Of a stretch of 64,000 nt of DNA, positions 1 to 9,871 are shown in pieces. The notes beneath the pieces were generated by a model, which worked only from the letters and a program-made list of their open reading frames with translations, did no database searches and had not been told where the DNA came from. The position numbers and the translations under genes were made by a program. The stretch's first letter is position 1. Each line of letters opens with the position of its first letter. Source of the stretch: Streptomonospora wellingtoniae (GTDB lineage: Bacteria; Actinomycetota; Actinomycetes; Streptosporangiales; Streptosporangiaceae); contig NZ_JAVREK010000013.1 in assembly GCF_031845375.1 (NCBI RefSeq), positions 62,001 to 126,000 on the forward strand, written 5' to 3'.

Positions 1-2
1 AC

Positions 3-287
3 GGCGCCGACCTCGCCGCGTTCCTGCGCGCCGACGCCCCCGAGGACCCCGGCCGCCAGGTCTCCTCGGCCCGCAACAGGTTCCGCGGCCTGGTCACCGC
101 GGTCCACCGCGACGGCGTGATGGCCCAGGTCGAGATCCAGGCGGGACCGCACCGCGTGGTGTCGCTGATGAGCCGCGAGGCGGCCGACGAACTGGAGCTG
201 GACGTCGGCTCGGTGGCCTCGGCGATCGTGAAGTCGACGCACGTGGTCGTCGAGAACGAACCGACGAAGGGACAGCGGCATGGCTAG
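3..287 (+). CDS. TOBE/Mop-domain molybdate-responsive regulator, 3' end only
   Basis: The reading frame is open from the window edge and stops at 285-287, so the 5' part is missing. The visible 94 residues begin with a tail typical of a small DNA-binding domain (GADLAAFLRAD). They continue into a Mop/TOBE module of about 65 residues (SARNRFRGLVTAVHRDG to AIVKSTHVVVE), the fold that binds molybdate or tungstate oxyanions. Its stop overlaps the start of modA by 8 nt, so it is probably co-transcribed with modABC. By analogy with actinobacterial HTH-TOBE proteins it may sense molybdate for this transporter. The HTH itself is not visible, so a free-standing molybdate-binding protein remains possible. 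Confidence 0.7.
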   Translation, partial: GADLAAFLRADAPEDPGRQVSSARNRFRGLVTAVHRDGVMAQVEIQAGPHRVVSLMSREAADELELDVGSVASAIVKSTHVVVENEPTKGQRHG

Positions 288-1065
288 CCGCCTGATTACC
301 GGCGCCGCGGCGGGAGTGGTGCTGGCCGCGGCCGCGGCCTGCGCTCCGGTCGAAGGCGGCGACGCCTCCGCGGGCGCGGGCGGCGGGCAGGCGGGGCGGA
401 CCCTTACCGTGTTCGCCGCGGCGTCGCTGACCGAGACGTTCGAGGAGCTGGGGGGGCGCTTCGAGCGGGAGCACCCCGCCACCCGGGTCGAGTTCAACTT
501 CGCGGGCAGCTTCGAGCTGGCGAACCAGATCGCCGAGGGCGCCCCCGCGGACGTGTTCGCCTCCGCCGACACTCGCACCATGGAAACGGTGGCCGACGAC
601 GGCGCCACCGCCGGCGATCCCGTCGTCTTCGTACGCAACACGCTGCAGATCGCCGTGCCGCAGGACAACCCCGCGGGCGTCGAGTCCCTGTCCGACCTCG
701 CCGACTCCGGCGTCAAGGTCGCGCTGTGCGCGGAGGAGGTGCCCTGCGGCGCCGCCGCCGCCGAGGTGCTGGAGGCCGCGGACCTGGAGCTCACGCCGGT
801 CTCGCGCGAGCGCGACGTCAAGGCCGCTCTGACGAAGGCCGAGCTGGGCGAGGTCGACGCCGCCCTCGTCTACCGCACCGACGTCCGCGCGAGCGGGAGC
901 GTCGAGGGCATCGCCTTAGCCGAGGCCGAGCAGGCCGCAAACGACTACCCGATCGCGGTGCTCGACGACGCGGCCCGGCCGGGGCTCGCACGCGAGTGGA
1001 CGCAGTTCGTCCGCTCCGACGGCGCCGCCGGGGTCTTCGATGACGCGGGCTTCACCACCGCCTGA
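280..1065 (+). CDS. modA: Molybdate ABC transporter substrate-binding lipoprotein ModA
   Basis: 261 residues, the normal size for the family. The N-terminus has a basic start, a hydrophobic stretch and a lipobox ending in AAAAAC (Cys21), so the mature protein is predicted to be lipid-anchored outside the membrane. The mature part opens with LTVFAAASLTETFEELG and contains EFNFAGSFELANQIAEGAPADVFASAD, both hallmarks of ModA oxyanion-binding proteins. It delivers molybdate to the ModBC importer for molybdenum-cofactor synthesis. It overlaps the upstream TOBE gene by 8 nt and modB by 26 nt, so the cluster reads as one operon. Confidence 0.93.
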   Translation: MASRLITGAAAGVVLAAAAACAPVEGGDASAGAGGGQAGRTLTVFAAASLTETFEELGGRFEREHPATRVEFNFAGSFELANQIAEGAPADVFASADTRTMETVADDGATAGDPVVFVRNTLQIAVPQDNPAGVESLSDLADSGVKVALCAEEVPCGAAAAEVLEAADLELTPVSRERDVKAALTKAELGEVDAALVYRTDVRASGSVEGIALAEAEQAANDYPIAVLDDAARPGLAREWTQFVRSDGAAGVFDDAGFTTA

Positions 1066-1906
1066 GGAGTCCCCGCGCCCGAGCCTGCACGGGGCGGCGC
1101 GCGGGGACGGCCGGCTGCGCGTGCGCTCGGGGCGCTTCCCGTGGCCGCTCGTCGTGCCCGCTCTGGTCGGGCTCGCCTTCCTGGTGCTGCCGTTCGCCGG
1201 ACTGCTGGCCCGCGCCCCCTGGCCCACCCTCGGCACACGGCTGCTGATGCCGGAGGTGCGCAGCGCGCTGTGGCTGTCGCTGACCACCGCGACCGCCGCC
1301 ACCGCCGTCGCGGTGCTGCTGGGGGTGCCGCTGGCGTGGCTGCTGGCGCGCACGGACTTCCCCGGCCGCCGCGTGGTGCGCGCCCTGGTCACCGTTCCGC
1401 TGGTGATCCCGCCGGTCGTGGGCGGCGTGGCGCTGCTGCTGGCGCTGGGGCGGCGAGGGCTCGTGGGCCGCTACCTCGACGAGTGGTTCGGCCTGACGCT
1501 GCCGTTCACATCGGCGGCCGTGGTGGTCGCCCAAGTGTTCGTCGCGATGCCGTTCCTGGTCATCAGCGTCGAAGGGGCTCTGCGCGGCGCCGACCGGCGC
1601 TACGAGGAGGCCGCCGCCACCCTCGGCGCCTCGCGCGCGCTCGTCTTCCGCCGCGTGACGCTGCCCATGGTGGCCCCCGGCGTGCTCGCCGGCGGCGTGC
1701 TGGCCTGGGCGCGCGCGCTCGGCGAGTTCGGCGCCACCATCACCTTCGCCGGCAACTTCCCCGGACGCACCCAGACCATGCCTCTTGCGGTGTACCTGGC
1801 CATGCAGGAGAGCCCGGAATCGGCGATCGTGCTGAGCCTGGTGCTGCTCGGCGTGTCCCTGGTGATCCTGATCGCGCTGCGCGACCGGTGGGTTGGTGCG
1901 GTGTGA
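1040..1906 (+). CDS. modB: Molybdate ABC transporter permease ModB
   Basis: 288 residues with an Arg/Pro-rich cytoplasmic N-terminus (about 35 residues) and then several hydrophobic helices. The binding-protein-dependent transport (EAA) loop is visible as EEAAATLGASRALVFRRVTLPM, followed by GGVLAWARALGEFGATITFAGN, a sequence characteristic of molybdate/sulfate permeases. It forms the membrane channel that couples ModA to the ModC ATPase. The ATG at 1040 lies inside modA (26-nt overlap), which suggests translational coupling. The N-terminal extension before the first helix is somewhat long, so an internal start cannot be excluded. Confidence 0.92.
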   Translation: MTRASPPPEESPRPSLHGAARGDGRLRVRSGRFPWPLVVPALVGLAFLVLPFAGLLARAPWPTLGTRLLMPEVRSALWLSLTTATAATAVAVLLGVPLAWLLARTDFPGRRVVRALVTVPLVIPPVVGGVALLLALGRRGLVGRYLDEWFGLTLPFTSAAVVVAQVFVAMPFLVISVEGALRGADRRYEEAAATLGASRALVFRRVTLPMVAPGVLAGGVLAWARALGEFGATITFAGNFPGRTQTMPLAVYLAMQESPESAIVLSLVLLGVSLVILIALRDRWVGAV

Positions 1907-1944
1907 CAGCGGAGCGGGGACGCGGGGCCGGGAATGGAGGCGGC

Positions 1945-3027
<1,083 letters not shown>

Positions 3028-3212
3028 CCGGAACCGGGCGACTCACATCGCGGCTGGGCGGGCGGAGCGGTCGGCTCGCCCGGCCGCGGGCGGAGAAGCA
3101 CGGCCGCCACGCCGGCTTCGGGCACGGCGGCGCCCGCAGCCCTGGCCGGGCCGGGGGGCCGCGGAACGCGCCGCCGGGGCCCCGAGTGGACCCGGTGGCG
3201 CCTACGTCGGGC

Positions 3213-5435
3213 TCAGGGCCGGTGCAGCGGCCGCTCGGCCACCCGCGGCAGCAGCAGCCCTGCCAGGCCGGCCGCCGCATACGGAACCTGCCCGGGCGCC
3301 ACCGCTCCCAGCACCCGGCCCGCCATCCGCGACGGCTCGCGCAGGAATGCCTCCGCGTCGGGGTAAGCGCGGGGCACCGACCACCCCGCCGCGGGCAGGG
3401 TGAGCAGCGCCGCCCCCCACGTCCACACCCACGGCAGCGCCGACGGCGGAAGGGCCCCGTACCAGTCGGCGGCGTGGTGCAGCGCCTCGGCGGCGTAGGC
3501 CGCGAACGGAACCCGGCCGGCGGACGCGGCGGCGTGCACCTCGACGGCGCCCGCCGGACCGGACGCGCCGACGGCAGAGCACACCGCGACCAGCGCGCAG
3601 GCCCCCGCGACCGCTCCGGCCGAGCCGAAGAAGGCCGTGCCGAGCCGGTGCCCAGTCGAGCGCAGGTCCTCACGTGCGGGGAACCGCCGCCAGGGCCGCT
3701 CTCCCGCCCGCGCCGCACCCATGGCGTAGGCGCGGCGCTCCCGCAGGAACCGCCACGCCGTACCGAGGACGGCGGGTCCGCGCCGAGCGGCGGCCAGCGT
3801 CACGGCGGCCTCGTGCAGCAGGTCGGAGAGCGTCAGCGCCATCCGCAGCGGCGCATGGGCCCACAGCAGCGCGGCGCGGCGGAAAACCGGGGCGATGTCG
3901 CCGGGCACCCGTACGCCCAGGCGGATCGCCCGGCCGTAGGCGCGCCGCCGCAGACCGGGCAGCGGCGGATGCCCCGGTAGCGGCGGCGTCACGTCCGCGG
4001 CGCACCGGGCCGTTCGGTAGTCCAGCAGCACGGCGCACACCAGCAGGAGCAGCAGCAGCCACCGATCCGCGGTCCCTCCGCCGGTGAAGCCGTACAGGGC
4101 CGCGGTGGCGGGGTGGGGCTCCAGCGGCGAGCCGAGTGCGGCCTCGGCGACGGCGGCGTTGAACATCATGTGCTGAAGCACCGCCAGGGCGAACGCCGCG
4201 GGCGGCAGCAGCCACAGCCACGCGCCCCAGACCCGGCGACCCACGACGGCGAGTCCGAGCGCCGCACCGACGAGGCCCGTCAGCACGCCGTGGCCGGAGA
4301 AGTGCACGCCCAACTCCGGCACCGCCACCGCACCGGGCAGCAACGCCGCCAGGCCGGGGAAGGGCAGGGTCGTCGCCCCGCCGGCGGGCAGCGCACGCAG
4401 CAGGGTCTCGGCCGCCTGGAAGCCGGCACCGGACGCGGCCGCCAAGAGCAGGTAGTCCACCGCCGCCAGCCTGCGGAACCGGCGCCGGGCGGGCAGCCGG
4501 ACCAGCAGCAGCAGCGGCAGCAGCTTGCCCGCCTCCTCCACCCACACCGCGACGTAGGTGTAGGCCACCCACCGGTCGACGCCCGCGTAGGCGGTCAGGG
4601 CGTCCTCCGCTGCGGCGAGCGGCCACACCAGCAGCGCGCCCAGCAGCAGTACGCGCACCAGCGTCGAGAACGCGAGGGTCCGCGAGCGCGACAGCCAGGC
4701 CAGCTGCGCCAGCAGCCACAGCATGCCCGCCATCGCGGGAACGGCGGCGGCCGTCGCCGGGACGAAGAAGGGCGCCACCAGCAGCACGGCCAGCATCGCC
4801 CACGCCCACCCGCCGCGCAGCGCGCGCAGCGCCGCGGCCGCGCCGGGCGAGCCCTCGCGTAGGGAGCGCGCACGCACCGCCAGCCGCTCGGCGAGGTCGG
4901 GGCCGGGACCGCGCGGGTTCCGCGCGTGCCGGGCGCCCGGCTCCAGGCAGTTGTAGGCCTGGGCGGCGCGCAGCAGCTCGGGGTCGCGGCTGTCCCGCGC
5001 CTCTTCGGCGAACGCCGTCCGGGCCGACTCCAGATCGGGGCCGACCAGCGGCCGCAGGAAGTCCGGCGGGCCGGCGGCCACGGTCAGCGTCGTCGAGGTG
5101 ACGAGTACCGCCGCGGAGAAGTCCTCGACGGCCACGAGCACGTCGGTGGGCTCGTCGCCCCACGATCGGATGACGTGGACGACGCTGGCGGTGTCGGCCG
5201 CCACTTCGGTCACCGGCTCGTAGGCGAACTCCGCTCGGGTGCGGCCCACCAGGAGCCGCCCGACGCCCAGAGCGCGCCCGGCCGCCACGACCCGGTGGAT
5301 CAGCGCGGTGTCGCGCGGCGCCGTGAAGGCAACGACGATCTTGGCGTCCGCCTCGATCCACCCCTGGTCGAACTCGGTCGCGTTGGCGCAGAGCCGCAGC
5401 GCGAGGTCGCGGGTGATCATGGCTTGCTCGTCCAT
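3213..5435 (-). CDS. PrsW-like intramembrane protease with unassigned N-terminal domain
   Basis: 740 residues from an ATG preceded by AGGGGG; a start 25 codons upstream is possible but has no such signal. Residues 1-200 are soluble and match no domain I recognise. From about residue 210 there is a series of membrane helices carrying the PrsW (PF13367) pattern: VEEAGK (Glu300, Glu301, Lys304), GFQAAE (Phe339, Glu343), a histidine in SGHGV (His382) and QHMMFN (His422, Asn426). In Bacillus, PrsW starts regulated destruction of an anti-sigma factor; the substrate here is unknown. A further 300 residues follow the protease core and may add more helices. No partner sigma/anti-sigma gene is adjacent. 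The gene is convergent with modC. Confidence 0.72.
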   Translation of the reverse strand: MDEQAMITRDLALRLCANATEFDQGWIEADAKIVVAFTAPRDTALIHRVVAAGRALGVGRLLVGRTRAEFAYEPVTEVAADTASVVHVIRSWGDEPTDVLVAVEDFSAAVLVTSTTLTVAAGPPDFLRPLVGPDLESARTAFAEEARDSRDPELLRAAQAYNCLEPGARHARNPRGPGPDLAERLAVRARSLREGSPGAAAALRALRGGWAWAMLAVLLVAPFFVPATAAAVPAMAGMLWLLAQLAWLSRSRTLAFSTLVRVLLLGALLVWPLAAAEDALTAYAGVDRWVAYTYVAVWVEEAGKLLPLLLLVRLPARRRFRRLAAVDYLLLAAASGAGFQAAETLLRALPAGGATTLPFPGLAALLPGAVAVPELGVHFSGHGVLTGLVGAALGLAVVGRRVWGAWLWLLPPAAFALAVLQHMMFNAAVAEAALGSPLEPHPATAALYGFTGGGTADRWLLLLLLVCAVLLDYRTARCAADVTPPLPGHPPLPGLRRRAYGRAIRLGVRVPGDIAPVFRRAALLWAHAPLRMALTLSDLLHEAAVTLAAARRGPAVLGTAWRFLRERRAYAMGAARAGERPWRRFPAREDLRSTGHRLGTAFFGSAGAVAGACALVAVCSAVGASGPAGAVEVHAAASAGRVPFAAYAAEALHHAADWYGALPPSALPWVWTWGAALLTLPAAGWSVPRAYPDAEAFLREPSRMAGRVLGAVAPGQVPYAAAGLAGLLLPRVAERPLHRP

Positions 5436-5606
5436 AAGCCCCCTACGGCGTTGTCCCGGCCGGTCACCGGCGACCCGGTCGGCGGTGTCGAGAGGATCGG
5501 CCTCGGCCACGGGTACGTGGCGCGGCGAGCGCCTACGCTATCGCGGCGGCCTTCCGCCCCGCCGCCCGATCCGCCGCATTCGGAGGGGTTCGCGCATACC
5601 ATTGTT

Positions 5607-5661
5607 GATCTTGTAGCTATCGTGAAGGAAAGCGATTTCCAGTGACGATGGCTACAAGATC
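5607..5661. repeat. 55-bp palindromic interspersed element, copy A
   Basis: Imperfect inverted repeat. The arms are GATCTTGTAGCTATCG and its near-complement at the other end (CGATGGCTACAAGATC), around a centre with GGAAA and TTTCC. Copy B at 18994-19048, read on the other strand, matches at 50 of 55 positions. Similarity also extends into the flank on the right (ACGGTGAT). It lies 29 bp beyond the stop of the NAD(P)HX repair gene and upstream of the PrsW-like gene. There is no poly-T tail, so it is not a standard terminator. It resembles a REP- or MITE-like extragenic element. Confidence 0.85.
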
Positions 5662-5690
5662 GACGGTGATGTAGCCCCTCCCCGGGACGT

Positions 5691-7181
5691 TCACCCGACC
5701 TCGGCCAGTGCGGCGGGAAGCGCGTCGAACAGGTCCGAGGCCGAGACGGGGGCGCCGTCGCGCGCCAGCCGGGCCGCGAGGCCGTGCACATAGGCGCCCG
5801 CCGCCGCCGCTTCGCGGGGCGCCAGGCCGGCGGCCATGAACGCGCCGGTCACGCCCGCCAGCACGTCGCCGGTTCCGGCGGTGGCCAGCAGCGGACTGCC
5901 GGTGGGATTGGCGACCGCGGGGCGCTCCGGCTCCGCCACGACGGTGGTCGAGCCCTTGAGCAGGACGGTGCACCCGTACTCGTCGGCGGCACGCGAGGCG
6001 TACGACAACCGGTCGGCCTCGACGTCGGCGCGGTCGGTGCCCGGCAGCAGCCGGGCCAGCTCGCCGGCGTGCGGCGTGAGCAGAGTGGGCGCGGAGCGTT
6101 CGCGGACGAGCTCCGGCTTCTTCGACACCAGGGTGACCGCGTCGGCGTCGAGCAGCACCGGCAGCGCCGTCTGCACGACGGCTTCCAGCTCGGCCTGCGC
6201 CGTCGGGTGCAGCCCGCGGCCGGGGCCGACGACCCAGGCCGCCACCCGGCTGGGCAGCGCGGCCAGGGGGTCCATCGGGTCCAGCACGGAGGCCACCGCC
6301 TCGGGCCAGCGGCTGAGCACCTCGTCGACGACGCCGGCCGACCCGGCGTAGCGCACCATGCCCACTCCGGCGCGCATCGCGCCGCCGACCGCCAGCACGG
6401 CGGCGCCCCGGTAGCGGTCCGAGCCCACGGCCATCGCCAGCACGCCGCGCCGGTACTTGTCGGACTCGCCGCTGGGCCGCGGCAGCAGCCGGGAGACGTC
6501 CCCGCTCTGCGGGCACTCCAGTGCCGGTCCGGGCAGCTCGGGGCCCAACCCGATGTCCACCAGCTCCACGACACCCGCGCGCTCGGCCCCGGGGTCGACG
6601 AACAGGCCGGGCTTGTACGTGCCGAACGTGACCGTGACGTCGGCCCGCACCGCCGGGCCGGACGCGGTTCCGGTGTCGGCGTCGATCCCGCTGGGCAGGT
6701 CGACGGCGACCGTCGGCGCCTCGACCGCGCCCGCAAGCCCCGCGATCGCCGCGTGGGGCTCGCGCAGGCCGCCGCTGCCGCCGATGCCCACCAAGCCGTC
6801 GACGAGGAGGTCGGCCGCCGCGATCTCCTCGGCCGCGGCGGAGTCGCCGACGCTCTGGCCGCCGCGCGGCGCCGCCACGGTGCGCCCGCCGACCGCCCGC
6901 AGCGCCGCCAGCCCTCCCTCGTGCACGCGCGAGCCCGCCAGCACCGCGCGCACGGAGGCTCCGCGGCGCGCCAGCAGGGTGCCCGCGTAGAGCGCGTCGC
7001 CGCCGTTGTCGCCGCTGCCGACCAGCAGCACCACCCGCGCGCCGTACGTGCGCGGGAGCATCCGCCCGCACGCGGCCGCGAGCCCGGCGGCGGCCCGCTG
7101 CATCAGGGCACCCTCGGGCAGCCGGTCCATCAGCACGCCCTCGGCCTTGCGCACCGCGGCCACGGAGTGTGCGTTGCGCAC
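5691..7181 (-). CDS. Bifunctional NAD(P)H-hydrate epimerase / ADP-dependent dehydratase
   Basis: 496 residues from a GTG (MRNAHSVAAVRKAE) preceded by GAGGAGGAGG; a longer frame upstream lacks such a site. The N-terminal half is a YjeF_N epimerase domain with GSGDNGGDAL near residue 55. The C-terminal half is a ribokinase-like dehydratase with AGTGDVLAG near residue 435. Together they repair hydrated NADH and NADPH, using ADP in the second step. In other actinobacteria this gene sits near glmS and alr, which fits the neighbourhood here, although alr and acpS are not in the window. The palindromic repeat lies just after its stop codon. Confidence 0.93.
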   Translation of the reverse strand: MRNAHSVAAVRKAEGVLMDRLPEGALMQRAAAGLAAACGRMLPRTYGARVVLLVGSGDNGGDALYAGTLLARRGASVRAVLAGSRVHEGGLAALRAVGGRTVAAPRGGQSVGDSAAAEEIAAADLLVDGLVGIGGSGGLREPHAAIAGLAGAVEAPTVAVDLPSGIDADTGTASGPAVRADVTVTFGTYKPGLFVDPGAERAGVVELVDIGLGPELPGPALECPQSGDVSRLLPRPSGESDKYRRGVLAMAVGSDRYRGAAVLAVGGAMRAGVGMVRYAGSAGVVDEVLSRWPEAVASVLDPMDPLAALPSRVAAWVVGPGRGLHPTAQAELEAVVQTALPVLLDADAVTLVSKKPELVRERSAPTLLTPHAGELARLLPGTDRADVEADRLSYASRAADEYGCTVLLKGSTTVVAEPERPAVANPTGSPLLATAGTGDVLAGVTGAFMAAGLAPREAAAAGAYVHGLAARLARDGAPVSASDLFDALPAALAEVG

Positions 7182-7309
7182 GGGGCCTCCTCCTCGACTC
7201 GTCGCCCGGTTCCGCGCCCGGTTCGGCGCTCCTGCGAGCATGCCGCAGCCCGCAGGCTCCCGAGAACCCGGCCCGCGGACCGCTGCCGCCCCGCTACCCG
7301 TGCCGGGCG

Positions 7310-7945
7310 TCACATGTCGTCGATCCCGGCGAGGTCGACGTCGATGTCGAAGGGCACCGCGAGCTTCAGGCGGTCGCGATGGATGCCCGTGGCGACGTAG
7401 GCGCCGGTGGCGGGGTCCAGCTCGTAGACGTAGACGACCGGGCGCCCGCCCTCGTTCTCGACCCGCCAGTGGTGCTTGATCCCCGCCTGGGCGTACAGCT
7501 GGGGCTTGCGCTCGCGGTCGCGGACCTCCGACTCCTCGGAGACCACCTCGACGGCGAGGACGACGGACTCGGGTCGATACGCCGTCAAGTCGGAGCTCTC
7601 TTCAGCGGAGGCGTCCACGACGACGAGGGCGGGCTCGGGCCGCTGCCGGGGGCCGAGGATGACACTCATTTCGCGGCGGGAACGGAGCTGCCGCGGCGTC
7701 TGTCGTTTCAGCTCCGCATTCAGGTGGTCGATCACCAGCATGTGGAACAGTTTCTGCGGACTCACGAAGACCAGGCTCCCGTCGATGAGCTCGGTGTGCG
7801 GGGGGAGATCCGGGATCCGGTCGAGGTCCTCGGCGGTGTAGCCCTCCGGGGGAGGGATCGGCCAGTCGCGGACCGAGGGGGACCGCTCCGGCTCTTCCTC
7901 GGAGGCCGATCGCGCCTGGGGGTCGGTCGGGCAGAGCACGCCCAT
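7310..7945 (-). CDS. Uma2-family (DUF820) PD-(D/E)XK endonuclease-fold protein
   Basis: 211 residues; the ATG at 7945 has GGAGGT at good spacing, which decides it over in-frame ATG codons up to 19 codons upstream. The core runs from ELIDGSLVFVSP through HLNAELKRQ, PALVVVDA, VLAVEVVSEES, RERKPQLYAQAGIKHHWRVE. This is the Uma2 pattern with a conserved Asp, Glu and Lys arranged as in PD-(D/E)XK nucleases. Members are abundant in actinobacteria and cyanobacteria, often as single genes. No physiological substrate is established. The protein is short and cytosolic. No toxin, antitoxin or transposase partner lies beside it. Confidence 0.85.
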   Translation of the reverse strand: MGVLCPTDPQARSASEEEPERSPSVRDWPIPPPEGYTAEDLDRIPDLPPHTELIDGSLVFVSPQKLFHMLVIDHLNAELKRQTPRQLRSRREMSVILGPRQRPEPALVVVDASAEESSDLTAYRPESVVLAVEVVSEESEVRDRERKPQLYAQAGIKHHWRVENEGGRPVVYVYELDPATGAYVATGIHRDRLKLAVPFDIDVDLAGIDDM

Positions 7946-8136
7946 GTCACTACCTCCGGCTGTCGGATCGCTTTCGTCGCCCAGAGTAGCCATTCGTGTC
8001 ACCCCGTCACGGTGCTTTCCGGCATATCGCCGTGCTCATCGCCTTCATCGGACGATACCCGGGATACCCGGGCCGCTCCGGGGGAATCGGGCCGCCACGA
8101 GGCGTGTTCCGGCGCGGATTCGGGGCGGAGTGCCGG

Positions 8137-8847
8137 TCAGCCGATGATGCCGGCGACCTCCTCGGGCGCCGAGACGTGCGGGCAGTGGCCGGCGTCGACC
8201 TCCAGGGCCTTGATGCGCAGGCGCAGCTCGGCGGCGACGCGCATCCAGTGCGGGCGAAGGGTGCGGTCGCGCATCGGGAGCAGGTAGGTGGACGCGACAC
8301 CGTCCGGGAGGGGGCGGGGCCGCTGGGCGTACACGCGCGCCGGCTGGAACAGCCGGACGGTGTCCAGGCCCCAGCGCAGTGTCGCCAGGTCGCCGTCGTG
8401 GAAGAGGAAGTAGCCCGCCGTCACGGGGTCCTCCGTGGCCGGAGCGGCCAGACCGCTCCACTCGCTGCTGAACATCTCCGCCGAGGACCCCTGGATCTCG
8501 CTGAGCAGGCTGCGCCCGCGGACGGTGTCCGGCACGAAGGCCGCCAGCCAGACCACCCGGCTCGCGCCCAGGCGGGTGGCCAGCGCCGACGCCAGGGCAC
8601 CCGCACCGGAGTGCACGACCACGACGGGCCCCGTGCCGGAGCCCCGCCCCTCCCGTGCCGCCTGGTCCGCCGTCTCGGTTGCGACCTGCTTCGCGACGAT
8701 CTCCGCGTAGCCGTCGGCGTCGAGGTCGGACCCGCCCTCCAGCAGGTCGGCGGCCACCGCCCGGTGCCCTCGCCGGGCCAGTGCCGCGGCGAGCCGGTCC
8801 CAGCCCCGGGGGGACTGCGTGGTTCCGTGTACGAGGACGTAGTCCAT
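8137..8847 (-). CDS. Alpha/beta hydrolase fold protein
   Basis: 236 residues starting MDYVLVHGTTQSPRGWD, with GAAGGAAG ahead of the ATG; the frame could extend 20 codons upstream but without a better site. The oxyanion-hole motif LVHG, the nucleophile elbow VVVHSGAG (Ser in H-S-G-A-G) and a late histidine in DAGHCPHVSAPEEVA complete a plausible Ser-His-Asp triad. This is the esterase/salicylate-esterase-like group of small hydrolases. The substrate cannot be read from sequence. It stands alone between the Uma2 gene and the divergent DUF4913 gene. Confidence 0.85.
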   Translation of the reverse strand: MDYVLVHGTTQSPRGWDRLAAALARRGHRAVAADLLEGGSDLDADGYAEIVAKQVATETADQAAREGRGSGTGPVVVVHSGAGALASALATRLGASRVVWLAAFVPDTVRGRSLLSEIQGSSAEMFSSEWSGLAAPATEDPVTAGYFLFHDGDLATLRWGLDTVRLFQPARVYAQRPRPLPDGVASTYLLPMRDRTLRPHWMRVAAELRLRIKALEVDAGHCPHVSAPEEVAGIIG

Positions 8848-9262
8848 GGCGCTTCCTTCGCGAATCGCGGCCCCGGCGCCTGGAGGCCCCCGTACTCTCC
8901 CCGGCACCCCTCACCAGTAGGTCCGTCGCGACAAACCTATGATCATCGAGCCCGGGCGGGGAACCGCCCCGGCAATGGAAATCGTCGCGATTCGCAGATT
9001 CGGCGCATTTCCCCCGACTCCCCCGACCGCGGAGCGCCCGGCGGGAAGCGGCCCTCTGCCCCCGGGCGCCGCTGCCGACACCGGGAGCCGCGCCCGGCCG
9101 GACAGTGCGGCGCGCCATGTGGCATACGGTCGGAAGTAGCCCGCACCACCGCACCGGACGCCTCCGCACGCGCGGCGCCCGGGTGTCGGCAACCGGCCCA
9201 TATGTGACGACTCGACCGGGACCGCTGGTCCCGGACACGGACAGCAGCACGGGACTTGCCGC
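8848..9262. other. Non-coding stretch between divergent genes (415 bp)
   Basis: It separates the hydrolase gene (minus) from the DUF4913 gene (plus), so it should hold both promoters, but I find no convincing -35/-10 pair. A small GC palindrome (GGGCGG, then CCGCCC) lies near 8955, next to an AT-richer patch around 8975-9005. A 66-codon open frame at 8939-9139 has no recognisable product and is not called. Confidence 0.5.
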
Positions 9263-9814
9263 ATGACCTCCACAGACGACCGCCTCGCCACCGAAGGCGG
9301 GACGCACCGGGACGGACTCTTCGAGCGCGTGGCACACCTGCAGAACGCCATGCACCGGCTCGGTGCGGACGTCATCCGGTTGCAGACGCAGCTCACCGAA
9401 CTCGCCGCGGCGCCGGAGCAGGAGGAGGGCGACGAGGCTCCGCCGTTCATCTTCAACATGTCCCGCGACGCCTACAAAGGCGAGCTGGCGACCCTGGTCA
9501 CCTGGGTGAACGAGTTCCTGGTCCCGGTCTACGCGGGGACGGGCGAGGACCTGCACGGCGACCGCGCCGCCGGCCGCGCGCCCTGGTGCCCGGCGTGGTG
9601 GGAGCACCACGAGGCGGTCGGCCGGCTGCACGCCCTGCGCCTGGCGTACGAGGAGCTGTGCGACACCCGGGTGTCGGGCCCCTCCGGTCCGGCCGTGTGG
9701 CACCGCGACCACCTCGACCCCGTGCTGGAGCGGCTGCGCTCGCCCCGCGGCCCGTTCGCCGCGTGCTCGGCGACGACGGGCCACCGCGGCGGCACCCGCT
9801 CCGAACCGGCCTGA
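9263..9814 (+). CDS. DUF4913 domain protein
   Basis: 183 residues. The first 60 form an acidic, probably helical segment. The rest matches the DUF4913 (PF16259) pattern that I know from actinobacteria: WVNEFLVPVY, WCPAWWEHHEAVGRLHALR, then WHRDHLDPVLERL and GPFAAC. DUF4913 genes are usually found on integrative conjugative elements and plasmids beside transfer ATPase genes. Here it is single, with no transfer, integrase or replication gene nearby. The ribosome-binding site is weak (CACGGGA). Function unknown. It may be a remnant of a mobile element or a domesticated copy. Confidence 0.8.
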   Translation: MTSTDDRLATEGGTHRDGLFERVAHLQNAMHRLGADVIRLQTQLTELAAAPEQEEGDEAPPFIFNMSRDAYKGELATLVTWVNEFLVPVYAGTGEDLHGDRAAGRAPWCPAWWEHHEAVGRLHALRLAYEELCDTRVSGPSGPAVWHRDHLDPVLERLRSPRGPFAACSATTGHRGGTRSEPA

Positions 9815-9871
9815 GTGCCGCGCGGCGCTGCCCGGGGCGCCTCCGGGACCGCGCCGCCGCCCTCGAAGGCA

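Noticed and set aside
5607..5661. Rho-independent terminator at palindromic copy A
   Set aside because: The stem is long but no T-run follows on either strand, and a near-identical copy lies elsewhere in the opposite orientation, so a repeat element explains it better.
8939..9139. Possible 66-residue protein upstream of DUF4913
   Set aside because: No ribosome-binding site, no known domain and Pro/Ala-rich composition as expected by chance.
9263..9814. Integrative conjugative element around DUF4913
   Set aside because: No integrase, transfer, replication or att-like repeats were seen in the flanking genes; only the single gene is suggestive.
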